Assembly: GCF_000003605.2 (NCBI RefSeq)
Contig: NW_003138320.1
Span: forward strand, 861,201 to 872,122
DNA: 10,922 bases
Reading direction: 5' to 3'
Source: Saccoglossus kowalevskii
Taxonomy: Eukaryota; Hemichordata; Enteropneusta; Harrimaniidae
Shown: positions 1 through 9,178 of the stretch, in pieces
Position numbering within the stretch: the first letter of the stretch is position 1
Layout: each line of letters opens with the position of its first letter
The notes under the pieces: model-generated
Databases searched by the model: none
What the model saw: the letters and a program-made list of their open reading frames with translations, nothing else
Told to the model about the DNA's origin: nothing
Translations under genes and position numbers: made by a program

Positions 1-1365
1 TGCTATCAGTTTCCTACCAACATTCTATATGTTATCAGTTTCCTCCCAACATTCTACATGCTATCAGTTTCCTACCAGCATTCTACATGATATCAGTTTT
101 CTACCAACATTCTACATGCTATCAGTTTTCTACCAACTTTCTATATGTTATCAGTTTCCTCCCAACATTCTACATGCTTAACGTTTTTTAACAAAATTCT
201 TAAACATGCTATCAGTTTCCTACCAACATTCTACATGCTATACGTTTCCTACCAACATTCTTTAACATGCTATCAGTTTCCTACCAACATTCTACATGCT
301 ATACGTTTCCTACCAGCATTCTTAAACATGCTATCAGTTTCCTACCAACATTCTACATGTTATACGTTTCCTACCAACATTCTTAAACATGCTATCAGTT
401 TCCTACTAACACTATATATGCTATACGTTTCCTACCAACATTCTAAATGCTATCAGTTTCCTACCATTATTCTACTTGCTATCAGTTTCCTACCAACATT
501 CTACATGTTATCACTTTCCTACCAACATTCTAAATGCTATCAGTTTCCTACCAACATTCTATATGCTATACGTTTCCTACCAACATTCTTAAACATGCTA
601 TCAGTTTCCTACCAACATTCTACATGCTATCAGTTTCCTACCAACATTCTACATGCTTGCAGTTTCCTACCAACATTCTAAATGCTATCAGTTTCCTACC
701 AACATTCTACATGCTATACGTTTCCTACCAACATTCTTAAACATGCTATCAGTTACCTACCAACATTCTATATGCTATACGTTTCCTATCAACATTCTAA
801 ATGCTATCAGTTTCCTACCATTATTCTACATGCTATCAGTTTCCTACCAACATTCTACATGTTATCACTTTCCTACCAACATTCTAAATGCTATCAGTTT
901 CCTACCAACATTCTATATGCTATACGTTTCCTACCAACATTCTTAAACATGCTATCAGTTTCCTACCAACATTCTACATGCTATAAGTTTCCTACCAACA
1001 TTCTTAAACATGCTATAAGTTTCCTACCAACATTCTTAAACATGTTATAAGTTTCCTACCAACATTTTTAAACATGCTATCAGTAGCCTACCAACATTCT
1101 ACATGCTATAAGTTTCCTACCAACATTCTTAAACATGCTATCAGTAGCCTACCAACATTCTACATGCTATCAGTTTCCTACCAATTTTCTACATGCTATA
1201 AGTTTCCTACCAACATTCTTAAACATGCTATAAGTTTCCTACCAACATTCTTAAACATGCTATAAGTTTCCTACTAACATTCTTAAACATTCTATAAGTT
1301 TCCTACCAACATTCTTAAACATGCTATCAGTAGCCTACCAACATTCTAAATGCTATCAGTTTCCT
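1..1365. repeat. Minisatellite array, 29/32-bp units (about 45 copies)
   Basis: Head-to-tail array of 45 full units plus a partial one at 1353-1365; the left end lies outside the window. The basic unit is 29 bp (it begins CTATCAGTTTCCTACCAACA and ends TTCTACATG). A 32-bp form ends TTCTTAAACATG. Unit heads come in classes: CTATCAGTTT, CTATACGTTT, CTATAAGTTT, CTATCAGTAG and TTATCACTTT. The CTATAAG and CTATCAGTAG classes cluster in the right third (981-1352), and alternating 29+32 dimers are common there. The + strand is pyrimidine-rich. Both unit lengths leave remainder 2 on division by 3, so a reading frame passes through all three frames of the unit in turn. Stops arise only where TTAAAC or TATAAG falls in one particular frame. 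This explains the long overlapping open frames here, which I do not take as genes. Confidence 0.97.
331..984. repeat. 12-unit higher-order repeat inside the minisatellite
   Basis: The segment 331-630 recurs at 685-984, offset by exactly 354 bp (12 basic units). I counted 7 mismatches in 300 positions. Neighbouring basic units differ far more from each other, so the whole block was duplicated as one piece. The match begins sharply at a unit boundary: the unit before it is 32 bp in one copy and 29 bp in the other. It ends where a CTATCAG unit meets a CTATAAG unit. Unequal crossover or replication slippage is the usual cause. Confidence 0.92.
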
Positions 1366-2367
1366 CAGCTCAAAAAACCGAGTAAACAACGCGAAAGCTT
1401 TCGCTGAGTTCGAAAATCGAACACTTGTATGGTAATGTTTTGGTGAGCGTTTTTGATAGTAGTACCACTGTGACGCATCGACCAATCAACGACGTGCATC
1501 AGTTCGCAAAGATATATTCGTAGAAGTACAGCTCTCTGTGGGAGGTCGTTCTCCACCATCATCGTATCCATGGAAACCACGGTGTTTGAAACAGTGGACG
1601 TGATGAAGACTATTTGCGAATAGAGTATTATTGGAGTTGTTAAAATTAGTTCCAAGTGCGCTACCTTTTTAAGGTGATGTAAAGCGATGAATACACTAGC
1701 TTTTTCGTACAGTGTAAAAGCACTATAGTGGCAAATATTTGTCAACGTCTCAATATTATTATCATATACTTCATTTTATTAGTCAGCCTATTAGTTTAGT
1801 AAAAACCCATTCAGTTTGATATATTCAATTTCGCATACAGCTGGCGCCTCACAAAATACATTTGCTTGGAGCATCCGTGCTAAATTGTCTATTTGTTATG
1901 CAAATATAAGCAAATTAACGCCATCGGCGTAGAATATAGTGTGTTCTTTGTATCTGTTCAAGTAGGTTCTTCAATTCACGGTAATAGAACCGGGCGAATG
2001 ATATACCTGGTGAGTAGAGTACATTTACAAATCTATAAATCCGTGGATTGAACCGTCTTCGGTGAATTTTTCCCTATTATTGCAATAATAGAGGTTGAAT
2101 TTATGGTGGGTTCTTGGCATATTTGAGTGGGTTGTATTTCGATGAAACATGTCTCAAAATTTTGTTTGGTGACCAATGCTAAAAATATATGTACTATTAT
2201 GAGGGCTACGTAAGGCTGTCACGAAAATTTTGAATATTAGTATAAGTTATACATGGAATAATGTGTTTACATGCAATCATATGGAAAATGTTCCAAAATG
2301 TCAATTTTTTAGATTATTTTGCATATGTTTTCTTAGAAACACACACATCCTTCTTTTTCGTAAAAAC
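1366..2367. other. Unassigned non-coding stretch right of the minisatellite
   Basis: No recognisable gene. A minus-strand open frame of 126 codons (1365-1745) is the longest outside the repeats. It is hydrophobic in its first half, matches no family I know, and is of a length that chance can give in a window this size. Small structures include a 14-bp perfect palindrome GCGAAAGCTTTCGC at 1391-1404, a stem GTTCGA/TCGAAC at 1408-1422, and an 18-bp perfect palindrome at 2074-2091. Confidence 0.6.
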
Positions 2368-2376
2368 AGTAAGTAT

Positions 2377-2555
2377 TTGACTGGCCACAGTCGGACGATT
2401 TTTTCAAACATAGGTGTAATTTGTAATTAAAAAAAAAAATATGTTCCCCACTCGCCGCGAAATTCTTTCGCGGTCACGCTAGTTTTCGCGATCACGCTAA
2501 AAAGGTCTAATTGACAATTAATTATATTTATATAAGTCCAGACTTTGCCAGTCTA
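2377..2555. mobile_element. Miniature inverted-repeat element, copy A (179 bp)
   Basis: The left end reads TTGACTGGCCACAGTCGGAC. The right end read on the minus strand is TAGACTGGCAAAGTCTGGAC, so the termini match with small indels. Direct repeats of GTAAGTAT flank it at 2369-2376 and 2557-2564; counted as 9 bp (2368-2376 and 2556-2564) they have one mismatch. The interior has no coding capacity. It holds a stem CCGCGAAA/TTTCGCGG (2455-2473) and a tandem pair TTTCGCGGTCACGCTA (2466-2481) and TTTCGCGATCACGCTA (2484-2499). The same terminus occurs in the copy at 8542-8746, which makes this a family. A 9-bp target duplication would fit a Mutator-like or Merlin-like parent, but the superfamily is inference. 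Confidence 0.88.
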
Positions 2556-2564
2556 CGTAAGTAT

Positions 2565-3545
2565 GAATCCTCACACAACAATTTTCGAATTTACTTTGAT
2601 CGTTTTTTCCCCATGTTTTAATAGTAGTGAACTACCTTAATTTAAATCTCGGCGGTCGTCGTACAACACGCGTTTGAATCGCGCGTGAACAGACCTGAGA
2701 CTATACACGCATTGTATACTTTGCTTGGAACCCATGTCGAGCATGACGCTTAGTGACGACCAACGCGTTTAATTCATTTGGTGTAAAATACTTTGGCGTG
2801 TAAAGGTGGTTCCACGCAATGTAGTAGTAGCCTATCGTTTGTGTGGTGATGATTGCACCACACATTGTATGAGGCGAAGGCGAATTGACAGTCAATTTTC
2901 CAGGAAGTTCATTGTTTTGAATTAATGCGTAAATATGGACTGTGAAATTTATTAGGTGAAATATTCTTACAAATACTGAAAATTACTAAAAAAATGAGAT
3001 ATCTCTGCTTAAAATATACGGACGACAGACCTTTTTAAAAAAAATGTGCGCAAAGCAATTCTAAGATTTAATCAGTAAACTGCTAAACTTGTTTTACACT
3101 GAAACTAATCGAAATACAAATGCAATTCGTTTTATCTTAGTAAACTGTGATCTCGTTCGCAACTTAGATGAATTTACGATACTCTTCTCTCGTTTCGCTG
3201 CTAGTCATAATTATAATCCCAAGTCTCTCTTCAGTTAATCAACCAAATTTAGATTGGTTGTCTAAGATTCCAATGCGAAATCTGCAATTGATGAATAATT
3301 AGCGCAGTCTTCCGTATAAGTATGTAAGTATAGCAGCAGGCAGCAATGATCGGTTTTCATCTGACAAGCTGTTGAACCATGTGGCTGTGGATATGTTAAC
3401 GTTAACTAGGGACAGGTCCGTTAGAAAGCAAAATTAATGTATTTTAATTCAAAATATAGTTAAATGCATATTTACAATATAGATTTGTTCGCGTATCCTG
3501 CCAAGGGTCTAAACCGGGTCTTAAAAATGGGTCAGAATTAGAGAG
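2565..3545. other. Unassigned non-coding stretch
   Basis: No gene recognised. Open frames are 64 codons or shorter and their sequence resembles no known protein. Two small hairpins can be seen: GTGTGGTG/CACCACAC at 2841-2863 with a 7-base loop, and CAACCAA/TTGGTTG at 3240-3260. Nothing connects them to a transcript. Confidence 0.6.
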
Positions 3546-3754
3546 TACTGTAAAACATGTATTTTTAGCTAGCGTGTTATTTTAGCTAATTTAGCTAATC
3601 TGTAATTTCGCTAATTCAAGATGTTGCTAATTTAAAATAAAGTATATTCTCATAATGAAATTGTTCACACTTTAGCTAAATTAAGATTCAATTAATTCAT
3701 GCATGGAGTCAAATTCTCTAAAATGGCGTGTAGCTATTTACATGTTTTACAGTA
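3546..3754. mobile_element. Miniature inverted-repeat element with TA ends
   Basis: The termini are a 16-bp perfect inverted repeat, TACTGTAAAACATGTA at 3546-3561 and its complement at 3739-3754. A looser match (TAGCTA followed by CG-containing sequence) continues inward on both sides. The outermost TA at each end could be the target duplication, leaving CTGTAAAACATG as the true terminus; that would fit a Tc1/mariner-type non-autonomous element. The interior is AT-rich and holds repeated TTAGCTAA and CGCTAATT motifs. It has no coding capacity. Confidence 0.85.
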
Positions 3755-3774
3755 TCTACTCTTTTTTAGCCCCT

Positions 3775-3857
3775 GTTAACGTTCGTGCATTTCTTCTTAG
3801 CATGGGCTAACGTTTTTAGACCTCTTAACCTGTGCTAAAAAGCTGTGCACGAACGCA
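3775..3857. repeat. Imperfect foldback (about 80 bp)
   Basis: The outer stem is a perfect 9-bp pair, GTTCGTGCA at 3781-3789 with TGCACGAAC at 3846-3854. Further inside, about 14 of 22 positions pair, including TTAGCA against TGCTAA. A short direct repeat also lies in the left arm: TTAGCCCCTGTTAACGTT at 3767-3784 and TTAGCATGGGCTAACGTT at 3798-3815. It begins only about 20 bp from the right end of the TA-ended element. It may be a separate small foldback or a relic. I see no target duplication. Confidence 0.65.
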
Positions 3858-4280
3858 ACCATAATCATAGAATAATTGATATGCTGGATGGCTAATCGTG
3901 TTGCGTCGTATTTGTTTATCATTACCGATAACCTCGTATTCAGTATTGCGGTAGACCTCACACCTTTCGCAATAAAACTATATTATCAATAGTTACGGGC
4001 AATCAATATAGACTCACGCTCAGATATCCGTCGTATGCAGTCGGCTGCATTCGAATTCATTTCAGTGATAACATGGAAAGGGACTAACGGAGGTGCGGTG
4101 GTATGAAGAAGACGTCGGATATACAAAGTGTAGAGAACAAGAATTGTCTCCGAACGTTGTCCAAAACCAGGCTTCTTCAAATTTCTTTAACAATGTATAT
4201 GTTTCTCATCTGTACTGTCCTGTAGTGTCATCTCTCTCTGTCTATATAAGTTCTTTTATAAGTTTACTCAAATGACAACG

Positions 4281-4363
4281 TGACGTCATCATGAAGCTCA
4301 GAATAAGTAAATGTGATTAGTTAGAACTTTATGACTTGCCAAATAAGGAATGTCGTGACGTCA
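4281..4363. promoter_or_regulatory. Pair of TGACGTCA (CRE/ATF-type) sites
   Basis: Perfect palindromic TGACGTCA sites lie at 4281-4288 and 4356-4363, 75 bp apart start to start. A third copy lies at 10523-10530. This octamer binds CREB/ATF bZIP factors in animals. In AT-rich sequence of this length about 0.1-0.2 copies are expected by chance. No coding exon is visible next to this pair, so enhancer or promoter use is inference. Confidence 0.4.
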
Positions 4364-4813
4364 CTGGACGTGGCGTACTGGAAAGGGTACACGTGGTATA
4401 GGAATGCACAATATATTGGAACTTTGACACTAGCTGCTAAGAATAAAGTCAAGAGTGATATCATTTTTCTATCAGACGCAGTCGACAAACTATAATTATC
4501 GCACCCGTATATCCTAAAATTCGCTCTCTGCTAAAGTCTTGTAAACTAGATATGAAGATGATGGCGGTAAAAGACGTATTATAAATATGACATTGCTTTC
4601 GTTACGTCGATTGTACCCTCTACTTCAACAATGGGAATTGATGATCAGAATGTTGCAGCGTATAGAGTGTATCTTTAGTAAGCACACCCTGATTTGATTC
4701 CAATTTAAAGTCTCATTTCACACACATCGGTTAAACCTCATTCAATGCAACAGCACATTAGGGATGCTGTATACGTTTTTGGTATTGATTTTCGAACCGA
4801 TGTTTCCATATAC

Positions 4814-4841
4814 CACAGTCCCTCTATCACAGTCCCTCTAT
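4814..4841. repeat. Tandem 14-bp duplication
   Basis: CACAGTCCCTCTAT occurs twice with no gap (4814-4827, 4828-4841). The second copy runs into AGAGG and forms the perfect 12-bp palindrome CCTCTATAGAGG at 4835-4846. Confidence 0.85.
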
Positions 4842-5439
4842 AGAGGAATTGTGCATATAACTGAAAATATTCATTGAATCATACAAAGCTATATATTGAT
4901 GGAAAGCTTATTTCACACTGGATGAGAAATCGACAAGATAGTGTGTGTATGGACACTTATAGTCACTTGATCTTGTGTACACACGGCCATTTTCGGTGAA
5001 CAAAAATAATTGAACCAAACAATAAACGAATTCAGTAAAAATAAACATGTTTGTATCTTCGACACCCTCTAACCCCCGACGAATTGCATGCAACCAAACT
5101 AACCAGTTTCATCATAGTACAGAAATATCGGTCTACCGATTATCAATCATCTCGTTTTCACGCCCCATATTAATCTCCGATTAATAAACCTGTCGTATCG
5201 ATTGGTCTAAATTAATTACAATTCGCGTAAGTGGCTCTGAATTTCGACATCGCACCATCAAATGCAAGTGTATTTTTGTAATCGCTAATTATAGACTTCG
5301 CCCACACTTATAAGGTGTAATTCTGTTAAATTCACCAATGTGTGAGACCATTATAAAAAATCGAGGCACTATTGTCACTGTCTTTGGACTTGGTTGACTT
5401 GCCCATCATAGCGCAACAAACCCGTTGTAATTGAACGCG

Positions 5440-5760
5440 CTGCAATTGAGGGCGACCTTGCAATCTACAACCTCAACAAATGATAATTTAAAGGGTTGTA
5501 GTTGTCGCGCCACGCATGCGCGAGATATATGGGTCTCATATAAACAAAGATGGCGACTTCGACTGTTCATTGCGCAGAGACGTTACCAAGCTTTAATTAG
5601 GTATTTTTTAGGTGATTGGAAGGTATCAAAGGAGTCACCAGCGGTAATCAAACCTGATATTTGTGATTTCCATTTGAAGAGCGCATAGAATTGTGGGTAA
5701 ATCAATGTTTATCAGCACATTCGTCGCACATGCGCAGCGCGACGACAACCGACTTTTAAA
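5440..5760 (+). promoter_or_regulatory. Candidate CpG-rich promoter with NRF1-like and YY1-like motifs
   Basis: About 20 CpG dinucleotides fall in 320 bp, well above the surroundings. Two sites match the NRF1 consensus at 11 of 12 positions: CACGCATGCGCG at 5511-5522 and CGCACATGCGCA at 5725-5736. Between them AAGATGGCGAC at 5547-5557 matches a YY1/start-codon motif at 10 of 11. In animals this combination marks TATA-less promoters of housekeeping genes, with the ATG inside the YY1 motif. Here the ATG at 5550 opens only 16 codons before TAG at 5598, immediately followed by GT. An 8-bp stem CTACAACC/GGTTGTAG (5465-5501) lies just upstream. No downstream exon could be identified, so the gene served, if any, is unknown. 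An 86-codon open frame at 5431-5688 resembles no known protein. Confidence 0.4.
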
Positions 5761-6313
5761 TGGTAAGGTTTTAATCGTACCGAATTTGACAAGAATCACT
5801 ACTTTGACCCCGTTACACAGAATCACACCGAATATTGTCAAACGTAACAACATGCTAATAAATTACGGTATTTATGTAAAACGTAAGCAGAAAAGTAAAT
5901 GAAGTCATCAAAGCAGCAACTAGTTTGAATCGCATGTATACATAAATTCTACAATGGTGGCGTAAGGCCTATAATATGCGCAGAGGGCGATGCGCACTTA
6001 GACTGGAATCCGGTACAGGCAAAGACCTGACAAAAATAGACGGCTGCGATCAAATGATGTTATGCGGTGATCGATTTCCCGCTGCTCTATGCTGTCACAC
6101 ATTGCTAACTCTCTCTGTTCGTAAAACAAGAATCATTATATCTTTCGAAGGGGTACTGAAGGCATAGAATAAATACACGAAGGAAACGTGTTCAGCAGAC
6201 GACGACCCCCCCCCCCCCTCCCCAGGAAAAAATGAAAAGCGAGTCAGAAAATGCTCCTTTTCTGAATTTCAGGTTAAGGGAGCCAAGTTACTGCACGATT
6301 TATTTTCAGTTAG

Positions 6314-6321
6314 TCACGTGA
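6314..6321. promoter_or_regulatory. TCACGTGA E-box
   Basis: Perfect palindromic extended E-box, the form bound by USF, MITF/TFE and related bHLH-zip factors in animals. Isolated, with no exon beside it, so function is inference. Confidence 0.25.
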
Positions 6322-7250
6322 CATAACACAGCCTTTACCAATGTGTCTGTTCTCATTTGTTTTAATCGTCTGCTCATGTTTGTGGGCACTTCTGGTTTTG
6401 TGTACAAGAGTGGTTTTCGATGGATTCTTTTTTGTTTTAAAAATTATTAGAACTTAACATTGAATGTTATTTCAAAATGTACAGTATAAAAGTGGGACTA
6501 TTTATTCCATGTTATGCGTTCGATGCATGTATACATTCGGTGACATGATTCATGTACGCATCACATTAAATAACATCTGATATACATCCACACTCTTAGA
6601 ATAACTGTAAATGATATGATCTAGATTTACTTCAATTAAAAATGACGGGCAAAAAAATTGCGGAGAGAGAAATTCTCAATTTAATGTGTATTTATAGTTG
6701 CATTTTTCAAAAATTTAAAATATCGCTCTATAATCTTCCCGACAACGTTAAAGTCTAACCTTTGACCCCTGCGTAATTATAAGCTGGGCCATATTTCACC
6801 GCGTTATGTAGTAATTTTAACAATGGTAGTAATTTATGTAATGCACGGATAGTCTCTATTTTATCAAATCGGCGCTGCAAAATTTATGTATTTTTCGACG
6901 TGAAATACGGTGTAAAATATCATACATTAATTAATGGTGTGTAATGTGAACTATACCAAATCTAACTCCATGCAATAAAGCAAATGTGTGTGAAAAAACA
7001 ACAGCAGTTACTATAAAATACCACATGTTTCATATCTTAAGTTACGGTGTGCTAAAATTATCGACCCCAATTAAATATAATATTTAGGAAAGAAACGTTA
7101 CACAACTAGACAGCATATTGAGGAAATCGATACCCTTGGCGCGAACGAGTCTTTTCATACAAAGGAATTAATTTTTCAGGGAGCATTAGTGTGATATTGG
7201 CTGAATAAAGTACTTATGATGGCGCGTAAGAAATATAGAAAATTGCAGCT

Positions 7251-7346
7251 GAAGACCCCCTATCCTAGAGTATGTATGATATGACAAAGACTACATACAC
7301 TCCGCTCTGAATTTGAAGACCCACTATCTCAGTGTATATTGTGATT
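7251..7346. repeat. Diverged direct repeat, 64-bp spacing
   Basis: The unit beginning GAAGACCCCCTATCCTAGAG (7251) recurs as GAAGACCCACTATCTCAGTG (7315). Similarity fades after about 30 bases. This looks like an old local duplication. No flanking structure is seen. Confidence 0.5.
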
Positions 7347-8040
7347 GAGATTACGCAAAATGCTGTCTGGGGCGTTAATTGGTTCTCACGCCTGGGACAG
7401 CAGCCTACTACTAATTATAATGGACGCGATGTTTAAATTACGCTGTTCTGTTCACCCGGCGGGTGTAACAGTAAGTATGGCTGTTCTGTCGATAGGTCAC
7501 CGCCCTGTCATAAATATCATAACTATTGTTCGTCTCCGTGTAGCGCAGTAATGCAGCATTCATTGTCTGGGTTCTGAACAAAGATACGTCGTCGGAGCCG
7601 ACCTATTCACTGCTGACTTCGGTACACATTCAGGAAAATCAAAACAGGGCTGATCTCCGTAAAAAATATTAACGAATGCGATGGATTCTTTTAGTTTTCT
7701 CAGAAACGTCCGTGTGATATACTATTTCGATGTGTGTGGCATACTATAAACCCGTTCGCGGTAGGTATGTTTTTAATATTTATTATTATACCGTCTTTAT
7801 ATGATTCCTAGTATTTCTGTGAAATTCATAGTGTAAGACAAACGAAAAAAATTGCCACAAGATTATGCGATTAAACCTTGTTTCGGCTGTTAAACCAGCG
7901 AGTCAACTACTCTTATTAAAGACGATGCAAGATATATATCAGTCGATTATTTTAAAGTTGGGTGATTCATTGGTGTTCATATACCGTGAAATGGACGGAA
8001 CAGCACGAGAATGCGGTTCAGATACATTGCAAGGAAGTTT

Positions 8041-8080
8041 GTTCGGTTTAGCTCGGTAACTTTCGGTATAGCTCGGATCA
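8041..8080. repeat. Short tandem pair of 20-bp units
   Basis: GTTCGGTTTAGCTCGG at 8041-8056 and TTTCGGTATAGCTCGG at 8061-8076 match at 14 of 16 positions with a 20-bp period. Only two copies. Confidence 0.55.
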
Positions 8081-8208
8081 ATTCGACGTACCCTATCCCT
8101 CAGTCTCGACAGAAGTAATTGTGGCTCACGGCGAAGTGCTCAATGTTTTTTTTTTGCCGGACACGTATCCTGAAAATGAGAAACTTTGAGACCCCAGTAA
8201 CTTCTGTG

Positions 8209-8222
8209 TCACGTGATCACGT
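8209..8222. promoter_or_regulatory. Overlapping E-box palindromes
   Basis: TCACGTGA (8209-8216) overlaps a 12-bp perfect palindrome ACGTGATCACGT (8211-8222), giving two adjacent E-box-like cores. No gene start is recognised nearby, so regulatory use is inference. Confidence 0.3.
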
Positions 8223-8541
8223 TTTATCGAAGATTGTTGAACGAACGTAGCCTTCCTTGTCGGCTTCGTCGTCAATTGAGTGCTCACATTGATACTGTAT
8301 TATATGCCCCCGTGACCTGGGTGCATGTACAGCCAATAAATATTATATTATCTTTACGTATGTGTGGTATGACAGTGTTAGTGTTAGTGATTTTTCGTCA
8401 TGGAACTAAACTGAAGAACTCGGAGTTGTGACAGTGAAACATGGTCGCCTTGATGAAACTAATGCATTCATTGGCCAATTTCAAATATTCATTTCTTACT
8501 TGAAATATAAAAATAAAAATTCCCAAAGCATTGTGATATAT

Positions 8542-8746
8542 TAGACTGGCACAGTCTGGGTGATTTATTTCTTTTTAAATTTAAAATTATAAAATAAAAA
8601 AATAAAATAGCGAAATGGAGGTGTTAACGCAAAATCCCCTGTAACCGCAAAATGACCCATATGGTGGTTTCGCGTTCACCCCACCTTTCGCAAAACTATT
8701 TTTTCCAATTTTTTTTTTCAATAATCACCACAGCTGGACCAGTCTA
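8542..8746. mobile_element. Miniature inverted-repeat element, copy B (205 bp)
   Basis: The left end TAGACTGGCACAGTCTGGGT matches the complement of the right end, TAGACTGGTCCAGCTGTGGT, and both continue into GATT(T/A)ATT-like sequence. A perfect 9-bp direct repeat GTGATATAT flanks it (8533-8541 and 8747-8755). The ends match those of the element at 2377-2555. The interior also shares a TTTCGCG-N-TCAC motif (8677-8688), so both are copies of one family whose interiors have diverged or been reshuffled. There is no coding capacity. The 5' end contains a short internal palindrome (AGACT...AGTCT) that could form a small hairpin at the terminus. Confidence 0.9.
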
Positions 8747-8930
8747 GTGATATATTAATAATTATCCTTACTAATTTCTAACTTTATTTTATTTAAACCC
8801 GTAAAATTCGTTTTCCGACATTTTTTGGCGACTTCAGTTTTTAATGGTGACCCACTCGCAAATATGGTTCTGTAACCCGGTTTATGTTCTAACCAGCTGA
8901 CTTTCAACCAATCAACGCTGTTACACTAAA

Positions 8931-8933
8931 TAA
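8931..8933. repeat. Target-site duplication TAA, left
   Basis: TAA directly precedes GGCC at 8934 and recurs directly after GGCC at 9652-9654. A 3-bp TWA duplication is typical of PIF/Harbinger insertions, but three bases alone are weak evidence. Confidence 0.55.
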
Positions 8934-8966
8934 GGCCACACCGACTTATTTTTATGGATGACATCC
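8934..8966 (+). repeat. Left terminal inverted repeat (33 bp)
   Basis: Begins GGCCACACCGACTTATTTTT and ends ATGGATGACATCC. It pairs with 9619-9651. The four differences fall at positions 9, 12, 14 and 16 of the repeat; the inner half is identical. Confidence 0.93.
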
Positions 8967-9178
8967 GCGCGCGCATTAGTTTTCGCCTGTTCTCAAAAAA
9001 AAAAAAAAATCTCCGACGACGAGTCTCCACAGATCGGTTTTCTGTCCGGAACTTGCCGACTCATATTGTCGCAAAGCACCGGCTTGTCGTAAAACTCGTT
9101 TTGGACTACCTCAAAACGTGCCAATTTTGTCGTAAATGATCTTCTGCACGCGCGTATTGCGTTGCCGGGAATTCCAAC

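Larger units (their letters stand above)
3861..5430. other. Unassigned stretch with two CRE-type sites
   Basis: No gene recognised; open frames are 64 codons or shorter. The only notable items are two TGACGTCA sites at 4281 and 4356, a tandem 14-bp duplication at 4814-4841, and a 12-bp palindrome CCTCTATAGAGG overlapping the end of that duplication. Confidence 0.6.
6071..8532. other. Long unassigned stretch, no supported gene
   Basis: No open frame here resembles a known protein; all are 72 codons or shorter. Visible items are a C13-T-C4 tract at 6206-6223, TCACGTGA E-boxes at 6314 and 8209, and a stem TAACATT/AATGTTA at 6455-6469. Also seen are a diverged direct repeat (7251-7282 and 7315-7346) and a 20-bp tandem pair at 8041-8080. 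Introns or untranslated parts of an unseen gene could lie here, but nothing shows it. Confidence 0.55.

Noticed and set aside
145-1265. Several long overlapping + strand reading frames of repeating peptides
   Set aside because: They follow from the minisatellite unit being free of stops in all three frames. Overlapping frames in different phases show no preference for one, as a real gene would.
1365-1745. 126-codon minus-strand open frame next to the minisatellite
   Set aside because: No recognisable domain. About one frame of this length is expected by chance in a window of this composition.
2040-2064. GGTTCAATCC on the minus strand, resembling a tRNA B box
   Set aside because: No A box upstream and no cloverleaf stems could be drawn.
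5998-6010. TTAGACTGG resembling the end of the 9-bp-duplication element family
   Set aside because: It is not followed by the AGTCTGG part and no partner terminus lies at a fitting distance; taken as chance.
6206-6223. C13-T-C4 tract as a possible telomere-like or quadruplex-forming element
   Set aside because: A single homopolymer run lacks the repeated G/C-run pattern needed. It is also prone to assembly error.
7345-8431. Three + strand frames of 64-72 codons (7345, 7865, 8213)
   Set aside because: No family resemblance, no splice context that links them, and lengths are within chance.
8954-9139. 61-codon frame starting at ATGGATGAC within the left terminal repeat
   Set aside because: The ATG belongs to the terminal repeat and is present at both ends. 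The lysine run comes from the A15 tract. Nothing resembles a protein family.
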